Shown one piece after another: positions 7,316 to 12,586 of a DNA stretch of 15,118 bases (its first letter is position 1; every line of letters begins with the position of its first letter). Location of the stretch: contig JAJDEC010000220.1 in assembly GCA_029259995.1 (NCBI GenBank), forward strand, positions 1-15,118, read 5' to 3'. Both the position numbers and the translations under genes were made by a program. The DNA is from Phycisphaerae bacterium (GTDB lineage Bacteria > Planctomycetota > Phycisphaerae > UBA1845 > UTPLA1). The notes under the pieces were generated by a model, which was given only the letters and a program-made list of their open reading frames with translations, did no database searches and was not told the origin of the DNA.

Positions 7316-8347
7316 GTGCTCATCCTCATGCATCGCAATGCAACAGAAGCCCAGATCGACGCCGTGTGCAAACGCATCGAAGACGCGGGCAACACATCGA
7401 ACGTTCTGCCCGGTGCAACGCGGACGGCTGTCGCCATCACGGGCAATGAGAACGGTATCGCCGCCGAACGATTCCTTGGCATGCCGGGGGTTCTCGAGTG
7501 CGTACCAATCACGGGCGCCTGTCGCCTAGTGAGCCGGGAATCGCATCCGCAACGAACGATCGTCGACGTGCGCGGCGCAACCATCGGCGACGGCAGCCTC
7601 ACGACGATCGGTGGACCCTGCGCCGTCGAGTCACGCGAACAGGTCTTTCGATCGGCGGAGATCGTCGCCGCCAGTGGTGCAAAGTTCTTTCGCGGCGGCG
7701 CGTTCAAGCCGCGCACCAGTCCGTATTCGTTTCAGGGGCTGAAGCACGAAGGGCTCAAGCTGCTTGACGACGTGAAGCGCGAATTCGATCTGCGCATCGT
7801 CACGGAAGTCAAAGACTCTGAGACGCTGGACGCCGTCGAACTCGTCGCCGACGTGCTTCAGATCGGCGCGCGCAACATGCAGAACTACTCGCTATTGGAG
7901 GCCGTCGGTCGCAAGCGCACGCCCGTCCTGCTCAAGCGCGGCGCGGGCTGCACACTGAACGAACTGTTTCTCGCCGCCGAATACATCCTCAGCCTCGGCA
8001 ACAAGCAGGTCATCCTTTGCGAACGCGGCATCCGCACGTTCGAAACCATGACGCGGAACACGTTCGACATTTCGGCGATCGTCATGATCCGCCATCACAC
8101 GCATCTGCCCGTCATCGCCGACCCGTCACACGGCGTCGGCATCGGTTGGGCCGTACCGCCGATGGCGAAGGCGTCTGTCGTCGCCGGCGCCGACGGCGTG
8201 ATGGTCGAAGTGCATCCGCAGCCCTGGTCGGCCATGAGCGATGGCCAGCAGGCGCTGACGCCGGAAGCATACGCACAACTGGTCAAAGAGATGAACGAGT
8301 TGGCTGCATGGCGATCGAAGCAGGCCGTCGAGATCCCCGCACAGTAG
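7316..8347 (+). CDS. aroF: 3-deoxy-7-phosphoheptulonate (DAHP) synthase, type I-beta
   Basis: This enzyme condenses phosphoenolpyruvate with erythrose 4-phosphate to DAHP, the first step of aromatic amino acid synthesis. Residues 1 to about 75 form the ferredoxin-like (ACT-like) regulatory domain seen in Thermotoga-type enzymes, where aromatic amino acids bind and inhibit. The rest is the barrel: GGPCAVES (99-106), KFFRGGAFKPRTSPYSFQG (123-141), VLLKRG (204-209), IADPSHG (267-273) and VEVHPQP (297-303). The metal ligands C102, H272, E298 and D309 are all present and match the numbering I recall for the T. maritima enzyme. Length (343 aa) is normal for this subtype. The GTG at 7316 is chosen because VLILMHRNATEAQ aligns with the family start; ATG 7328 is the alternative. 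AAGGAG (7298-7303) inside the preceding gene serves as SD. Symbol usage varies between organisms. Confidence 0.95.
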   Translation: MLILMHRNATEAQIDAVCKRIEDAGNTSNVLPGATRTAVAITGNENGIAAERFLGMPGVLECVPITGACRLVSRESHPQRTIVDVRGATIGDGSLTTIGGPCAVESREQVFRSAEIVAASGAKFFRGGAFKPRTSPYSFQGLKHEGLKLLDDVKREFDLRIVTEVKDSETLDAVELVADVLQIGARNMQNYSLLEAVGRKRTPVLLKRGAGCTLNELFLAAEYILSLGNKQVILCERGIRTFETMTRNTFDISAIVMIRHHTHLPVIADPSHGVGIGWAVPPMAKASVVAGADGVMVEVHPQPWSAMSDGQQALTPEAYAQLVKEMNELAAWRSKQAVEIPAQ

Positions 8348-9095
8348 CAGTAGGTCGGGTCATCGACCCGACACATTTGCTTGTCTGCGCATCGACGCTT
8401 TCGGCCCCATCGCTATGTCATCCTTTCAGGATTCAATTACGTCGTTTGTGATACACCCAGGGTTTCGCTTCGACCGCGTTGCGGTCTTCGCTGCACCCTG
8501 GGCTGCGGCTGTTTCACGCGTTCAGCGTGAGGGCTTGTCCGGATCGTGTCGTACTCGGGGAATCACTGCGCACCTGGACCGACTCCCTGACGGTCGCGGC
8601 TCGGCGCAATGCGGCGCCATGCGATACAGCGATGCGTTCCATGAGCCGTGCATTTGGCGTGCCTGGCGGAAGTAATCGGTTCATCACGGATTTGCAGGGA
8701 CCATTGACGGCTCCTGTTGACGCGGCCGCTGCATTCCACCAGGTCCCGGCAGGGACGACATGAGAATAGCCCAGCCTTTTGAAGGCTGGGATTGCGACGA
8801 ACGTCTTCCTGCGCATTGCCGTCCCATAGGGACGGCGCGAGCCAGGCACTTGGCACTCAATCCGTCCCTACGGGACGGAACTCGGCATTTGGAACCGCGA
8901 GTCCCAGCGATAAATAGCTGGGCTACTTTCAATGGATCCCTACAGGATCCGTCGCGGTGCACATTCCAACTTCCAGAGCGTGAGACACCGTCGTTTGCCA
9001 TAGCGTGATAAGCCGTCGTCCCGGAATTCCGTGAAGAACCAAATAATCGTCCGACCACAGTCAATATGCCTGCCGAAAGGCAATGAGGTGCTCAT
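8348..9095. repeat. Gene-free 750 bp: cluster of at least eleven short palindromes
   Basis: No reading frame here has a recognisable domain, and the open ones are made of palindrome sequence. Inverted repeats read directly, arms given: 8354-8372 GTCGGGT/ACCCGAC; 8420-8432 ATCCT/AGGAT; 8456-8502 CCCAGGGT/ACCCTGGG with nested 8472-8486 GACCGC/GCGGTC; 8514-8530 TCACGC/GCGTGA; 8577-8595 GACCG/CGGTC; 8743-8756 GTCCC/GGGAC; 8770-8790 CCCAGCCTT/AAGGCTGGG; 8818-8836 GCCGTCCC/GGGACGGC; 8861-8879 TCCGTCCC/GGGACGGA; 8903-8922 CCCAGC/GCTGGG; 8934-8950 GGATCC/GGATCC. Two arm types recur: three modules carry GTCCC/GGGAC and two carry CCCAGC/GCTGGG. From memory, similar hairpin mosaics are scattered between genes in planctomycete and related genomes. 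REP-like dispersed elements are the best analogy; no transposase is seen nearby. Confidence 0.75.
8354..8372 (+). repeat. Hairpin 7 nt after aroF stop, copy 1 of a dispersed repeat
   Basis: GTCGGGT-CATCG-ACCCGAC has 7-bp arms and a 5-nt loop and begins just after the DAHP synthase stop at 8347. It is followed by ACACATTTGCTTG rather than a U-run, so termination is possible but unproven. The same sequence with one base changed occurs at 10482-10500. Confidence 0.6.
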
Positions 9096-9662
9096 ATGCA
9101 ACAGAAATCACTCATCAAACTGGCGACGATCCTGCTGGCCGTCGGCGCGATCGGTGCGGCCGCGATCTTCGGTCTCAAAGGCAGTGAACACACTGTTTAT
9201 GTCGAGCAAGAACAGATCCAGGCGGCGATCGACGGGAAGCTGCCCTACAAGAAGCCGTTCAAGCTGATCTTCGAGTTGACCGTCAGGAATACGAAGGTGA
9301 ACCTGACGGAAGGCTCCGAGCGGATCGGCGCGACGACGGACGTGGAGCTGAACGTCAAACTCGGCGAGAAGCTCAAGAACCTTGGCGGAACTGTCGGCGC
9401 GGAGGCGAGCATTCGTTACGATCAGGAGAAGTTCTGCTTCTACATCGTCGAGCCGGAGATCACGGACGTGAAGATTCAGGGCGTGCCGGAGGAGTACACC
9501 GATCGCGCCGCCGCCGGTACGAAACCAATCCTGCAATCGTACCTGTCGGACGTTCGCGTGTACGAGATCAGGGACAACAACCTGAAGCTCAAGCTGGCGA
9601 AGGCGGTGTTGAAGGATGTCAAAGTCGTCGATGGGAAGCTGGCGCTGACGCTTGGGTATTGA
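9096..9662 (+). CDS. Membrane-anchored DUF1439 (YceB-like) protein
   Basis: This 188-aa protein has a single N-terminal hydrophobic segment (LIKLATILLAVGAIGAAAIFGL, given here in outline, residues about 6-27). A beta-rich domain follows that fits DUF1439, the family of the E. coli lipoprotein YceB. Typical features are the early VEQEQIQAAIDGKLPYKKPF (36-55), then alternating strands LIFELTVRNTKVNLTEG and VELNVKLGEKLKNLGG, and a C-terminal strand-helix YLSDVRVYEIRD. Unlike YceB there is no lipobox cysteine, so it is either an uncleaved anchor or a signal peptide. The biochemical function of the family is unknown; a lipid- or ligand-binding periplasmic role is a guess from fold resemblance. The start is supported by GAGGTG (9085-9090) with 5-7 nt spacing. 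It lies 50 bp before the DUF3841 gene on the same strand. Confidence 0.75.
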   Translation: MQQKSLIKLATILLAVGAIGAAAIFGLKGSEHTVYVEQEQIQAAIDGKLPYKKPFKLIFELTVRNTKVNLTEGSERIGATTDVELNVKLGEKLKNLGGTVGAEASIRYDQEKFCFYIVEPEITDVKIQGVPEEYTDRAAAGTKPILQSYLSDVRVYEIRDNNLKLKLAKAVLKDVKVVDGKLALTLGY

Positions 9663-9701
9663 TTGCGCGATGCGAATGCAGAGCGTATCGATCGAGGTGA
9701 G

Positions 9702-9716
9702 ATGAAGCCTGCATGA
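9702..9716 (+). other. Possible 4-codon leader peptide overlapping the DUF3841 start
   Basis: ATG AAG CCT GCA TGA (9702-9716) lies 4 nt after GAGG (9694-9697), and its stop overlaps the ATG at 9713 (ATGA). The SD is too far (15 nt) from 9713 for direct use, so reinitiation from this mini-ORF could explain how the gene is translated. It may be coincidence. Confidence 0.2.
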
Positions 9717-10261
9717 GACTGTGGACGTTTCAGTTTCCGCGCGTTGTTCGCCAGCTTCGGCGAGACGGCGTCTATCGCGCTCACTGGCGGGACGTCCGCA
9801 TGTCGGGCCCCGCATGGAAACGGGCCTATGAATGGATGACCGACGAACTCATCGCAATGGGCTTTCAGCACCATCTGACGGCACCGATCTGGGCCTGGCA
9901 TTCCTGCAACGGATGGCACCTTGCCCCCACGCAGAAAACCGTGGAAGCACTTTTCGACTGGAACGGTCGAACCGTCTTCCAATTGGAGTTAGAGGTTCGC
10001 GAGCGTGACTTCGTCATCAGTGACTACGGTCCATGGAACGAAATCATCGACATGGCCTTTGATTGCATTCGCGATCAAAGGCCGCTTGTCGTTTCAGAAA
10101 AGGATCGTGCCGCGCTCTTCTCGATCGAGGCGGCACTCGCGACCGAGTTTATCGAAAACCTGACACTACAAGCCTGTCTGCGGGAACTGCGCTGGCGACA
10201 AGTCTGCAGTATCCGGAAGTACACGTTGCCCGGTATTGAACAATTTGTAGATCAACCGTAG
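9713..10261 (+). CDS. DUF3841 domain-containing protein
   Basis: This 182-aa soluble protein matches my recollection of DUF3841. It opens LWTFQFPRVVRQLRRDGVY (3-21, the family's W-T-x-Q...V...L...G-x-Y pattern), then AWKRAYEWMTDEL (34-46, YxWM helix) and APIWAWH (57-63), with a C-terminal helical part rich in charged residues. No catalytic motif, signal peptide or membrane segment is visible. The function of the family is not known to me. The context, downstream of a membrane-anchored DUF1439 gene and between two palindrome clusters, gives no clear hint. The start is set by the family-like N-terminus; the SD spacing is poor (see the leader mini-ORF). Confidence 0.72.
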   Translation: MRLWTFQFPRVVRQLRRDGVYRAHWRDVRMSGPAWKRAYEWMTDELIAMGFQHHLTAPIWAWHSCNGWHLAPTQKTVEALFDWNGRTVFQLELEVRERDFVISDYGPWNEIIDMAFDCIRDQRPLVVSEKDRAALFSIEAALATEFIENLTLQACLRELRWRQVCSIRKYTLPGIEQFVDQP

Positions 10262-10481
10262 CAATTGGCCAGGATTGCGTGCGCATGCCTCATTGCGGCC
10301 TTCATGCGCGCCATGATAGACTTCGGATTGAGATGAGACGCATGTTCTGTACCGGCTATTAGGGCCGGTTTCGCGCGAGCGTAGCGTCCGCCCTCTGTGG
10401 CGGACGACGAACGCCGAGCGATTTCGCAATCCCGTACGTCAACGCCGCCGCACTCATTTGAAAAACGATCTAGTACCGTCG

Positions 10482-10500
10482 GTCGGGTCATCGCCCCGAC
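10482..10500 (+). repeat. Copy 2 of the dispersed GTCGGGTCATCG hairpin
   Basis: GTCGGGTCATCGCCCCGAC differs from the copy at 8354-8372 by a single base (A to C), and the match continues through the following ACAC/ACAC. The change breaks the innermost T-A pair, leaving a 6-bp stem with a 7-nt loop. Confidence 0.7.
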
Positions 10501-10764
10501 ACCTGTTCGGAGTCTTCGCCGCACTCGGCGCGTTTCCGGCTCCCGGATGGCATGTTGCAGAACACAGAGCATCGCCGACATTACGGTGGCGTCCTGAAAC
10601 TGCCCCGGGGCTCCTTTGAAACGAGATCGAACGATCGACGCGTCCAACAAGCTGTTGTAAAGAGCAGAGTCGCCAGGGCATCATCAGAATCTATTCAGCT
10701 TCAATTCTGTATCGCCTTTGTTCCGATTCGGCAGCAGGGATTCCCTGCATTTGAAATTGCAACA

Positions 10765-10794
10765 CCCGCCTCGCCGGTGAATCGGCAGGACGGG
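10765..10794 (-). terminator. Possible terminator hairpin after the PEP-CTERM gene
   Basis: Downstream of the minus-strand stop at 10826, CCCGTCCTGCC and GGCGAGGCGGG pair over 11 positions with one mismatch and two G-U wobbles, closing an 8-nt loop. The 3' side on the minus strand reads TGTTGCAATTTC, not a clean U-run, so termination is only plausible. Confidence 0.35.
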
Positions 10795-10825
10795 CATTGC
10801 ATTCGTCAAAGTTTTTCTTGACTCC

Positions 10826-11635
10826 CTAGAGTGCACGCCGCTTGCGAATCAGCGACAGACCTCCGAGCGCCAGCAGTCCGATCGATCCGGGTTCGGGGAC
10901 TGAGAATTGATGATACGAATCGATGACGACGCGCCCCGTGAACGGCTGTGATTGCTGCCATCCCGAATTGCCGTGTGAGCCTGGTGACGATCCGAACAAT
11001 ACGCCGGGAAACTGTGCGGAATAGCCATCGATGACGTCAAACTCCGATCCAAACATCAATTCCAACGTATCGCCATCTGTGATCCCGACGCTGTTCCATG
11101 ACTGAAGGTCAATGCCGTAGAAAATATCCGGCCCGCCGACCGATCGGAAATCCGGCACGCTGATCCACGAATCATCGTAGTTGTGATCGGAGAGCCACTC
11201 GCCCACGCCAGACGCAATTAAACCCCCTAGAGAGTCATTCCCGAATGCGGCGACTTCGAGCGTGCCGTCCGGAATTCCGGGCGCCGTGTGCGTCTGATGA
11301 ATGTCCTTCACGATTTTGCCGTTAATGATCCCCGCGGCCGTGAAAGAAATCCCTTGTGTTCCGGCCCCGACCGTCCCTTCGTAAGTCGGGACGGTGCCCT
11401 GCGGCTGATTCGTAATCACGGCGCCATCGTCAGTGGTAAATGTCGCTGTCATTTTGTCGCCGACGGGGAGCTTCTGCCGGACATTGATATGGGGATTCTG
11501 TGCGTTCGCGCCGTAGCTGTTCGCAGCAACTGTCTCAGTCGCCGAGGTCCAGATGCTCCCCTGGCTGAGATCGGGCGCCCCGAACACGGCCAATGTGATC
11601 AGCGTCAGTGCAAGCGTTTGAGTTGAGCGGTTCAT
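10826..11635 (-). CDS. PEP-CTERM sorting domain protein, exported
   Basis: This 269-aa secreted protein has an N-terminal signal peptide (MNRSTQTLALTLITLAVFGA, cleavage near SQGS). Its C-terminus is a complete PEP-CTERM sorting signal: VPEPG, a hydrophobic stretch IGLLALGGLSLI, then the basic end RKRRAL. Such tails are processed by exosortase in the cytoplasmic membrane. The central region (about 25-240) is rich in Gly, Ser, Asp and aromatic residues and looks like an all-beta extracellular domain; I do not recognise a family. The start at 11635 is preferred over an in-frame one 16 codons upstream because AGGA lies 8 nt before it and the signal peptide begins there. No exosortase gene is in the window. 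It is divergent from the ECF sigma gene, sharing a 285-bp intergenic region, which makes it a candidate target of that regulator (inference). Confidence 0.9.
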   Translation of the reverse strand: MNRSTQTLALTLITLAVFGAPDLSQGSIWTSATETVAANSYGANAQNPHINVRQKLPVGDKMTATFTTDDGAVITNQPQGTVPTYEGTVGAGTQGISFTAAGIINGKIVKDIHQTHTAPGIPDGTLEVAAFGNDSLGGLIASGVGEWLSDHNYDDSWISVPDFRSVGGPDIFYGIDLQSWNSVGITDGDTLELMFGSEFDVIDGYSAQFPGVLFGSSPGSHGNSGWQQSQPFTGRVVIDSYHQFSVPEPGSIGLLALGGLSLIRKRRAL

Positions 11636-11850
11636 GCCATGGTTCCTATTTGTTTGAGTCCTGGATTCTGCAATTCCATCCACTAGAGTTTCTGGTCCTG
11701 ACCGATTCGACTGCCGGACCGCTGGCGCCTCCTTTCCGGTGCGATGCCGACTTCAATCGACGAAACTGATCGCCAACGCGAAGCCGACGGGCACCTGCAC
11801 GTGATATGGCGAGAATCGAAACCGGAGCGCCACGCAAAAATCCGCACGAA

Positions 11851-11879
11851 TTGCCCACGCCTCGCTGACTACGTAGAAT
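11851..11879 (+). promoter_or_regulatory. Candidate promoter for the sigma-kinase operon
   Basis: TTGCCC (11851-11856) and TAGAAT (11874-11879) are separated by exactly 17 bp and match housekeeping -35/-10 boxes at 4 of 6 and 5 of 6 positions. Transcription would start near 11886, giving a leader of about 35 nt containing the hairpin at 11901-11914. Confidence 0.45.
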
Positions 11880-11900
11880 TGAGCGAGTTCGAGTCTTCTT

Positions 11901-11914
11901 ACCCTTGCGAGGGT
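11901..11914 (+). promoter_or_regulatory. Small hairpin enclosing the sigma-factor Shine-Dalgarno
   Basis: ACCCT-TGCG-AGGGT forms a 5-bp stem with a 4-nt loop. Its 3' arm and loop edge contain GAGGG (11909-11913), the only SD for the ATG at 11921 (7-nt spacing). Folding would hide the SD, so expression could be limited at translation. The stem is short, so the effect may be weak. Confidence 0.4.
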
Positions 11915-11920
11915 CCAAAC

Positions 11921-12538
11921 ATGTCGGAACTGGAACTCATCCCAAACGCCATTCGTGGCGATCGCGACGCATTAGCCGAGTTGCTGAACCGATATGGTGA
12001 CATCGTAGCGGCACACTTACGCGGCGATATCAATCCCCAGTGGCGATCGGTTCTCGATATCGACGACGTCATGCAGGTCACGTTCGTTGAGGCTTTTCTT
12101 CAAATCAGCAGATTCGGAGGTTCTGACGGCAGTTCGTTCGTCTCATGGTTGCGACGCATCGCGAAAAACAACCTTCGCGATGCCATTCGCGCCCTGAAGT
12201 GCGAAAAGCGGCCGCAGCCCGGCAACCGAGTGCATTCACCAGCGGGACAGGACTCGTGCGTCACGTTGATTGAGCAGATCGCCGGTTCGACGATTACCAT
12301 CAGTGGAAAGGCGGGCATTCGAGAAATGACAGCGCTCTTGAATGAAGCGCTCAGGAAGCTCCCATCGGATTACGAAATCGTACTGCGTTTGTACGATCTC
12401 GAGGGACTGACGGGCCCTGAAGTCGCCGATCGCATGGGTCGTCGTCGTGGTGCGATTCATATGCTGCGAGCCCGCGCGCTTGTGCGGCTCGGCGAGCTGG
12501 TTGGGGCCGAATCAAATTTTTTCACACACGGCGCGTGA
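11921..12538 (+). CDS. ECF-type sigma-70 family factor, kinase-associated
   Basis: This 205-aa protein has sigma region 2 at about residues 8-92, with the core-binding helix LDIDDVMQVTFVEAFLQISR (45-64), and SFVSWLRRIAKNNLRDAIR (72-90) for -10 recognition. Region 4 is at about 135-195: LNEALRKLPSDYEIVLRLYD, then the helix-turn-helix LTGPEVADRMGRRRGAIHML for -35 recognition. Region 3 is absent, as in ECF factors. A ~40-residue linker separates the two. No anti-sigma factor gene is adjacent; instead a Ser/Thr kinase follows after 48 bp, matching the kinase-linked ECF groups described in Planctomycetes (I recall them as ECF STK groups). Activity may thus depend on phosphorylation. The start at 11921 has GAGGG 7 nt upstream and matches the family N-terminus; a longer frame from 11744 is unlikely. 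Confidence 0.9.
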   Translation: MSELELIPNAIRGDRDALAELLNRYGDIVAAHLRGDINPQWRSVLDIDDVMQVTFVEAFLQISRFGGSDGSSFVSWLRRIAKNNLRDAIRALKCEKRPQPGNRVHSPAGQDSCVTLIEQIAGSTITISGKAGIREMTALLNEALRKLPSDYEIVLRLYDLEGLTGPEVADRMGRRRGAIHMLRARALVRLGELVGAESNFFTHGA

Positions 12539-12586
12539 CTCCGGTCGGTTCCTTCTCGCCTAATTCACGTCAAAGGGCGACTCAAC

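Larger units (their letters stand above)
10262..10825. repeat. Gene-free 560 bp between convergent genes, second palindrome cluster
   Basis: I see no credible gene in this stretch. Inverted repeats read directly: 10351-10369 ACCGGC/GCCGGT; 10385-10406 CGTCCGCC/GGCGGACG (8-bp stem, loop CTCTGT); 10482-10500 GTCGGG/CCCGAC; 10517-10530 CGCCG/CGGCG; 10734-10748 GCAGGGA-T-TCCCTGC; and 10765-10794 (see separate entry). The density and style resemble the cluster at 8354-8950, and one element is shared. The stretch from about 10550 to 10730 shows no structure that I could identify. Confidence 0.65.

Noticed and set aside
8354..8372. Confident intrinsic terminator for the aroF operon
   Set aside because: The stem is good, but no U-run follows, and the same element occurs at another site, so it is recorded as a repeat.
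8415..8856. Overlapping frames of 86-126 codons on both strands between aroF and the DUF1439 gene
   Set aside because: They are translations of palindromic repeats; none has a domain, and codon use follows the repeats.
8743..8950. CRISPR array
   Set aside because: The repeats are palindromes of unequal sequence and irregular spacing without constant-length spacers, and no cas gene is present.
11744..11920. Longer start for the sigma factor
   Set aside because: It would add 59 residues outside the family, would overlap the candidate promoter, and lacks an SD, while the ATG at 11921 has a well-spaced one.
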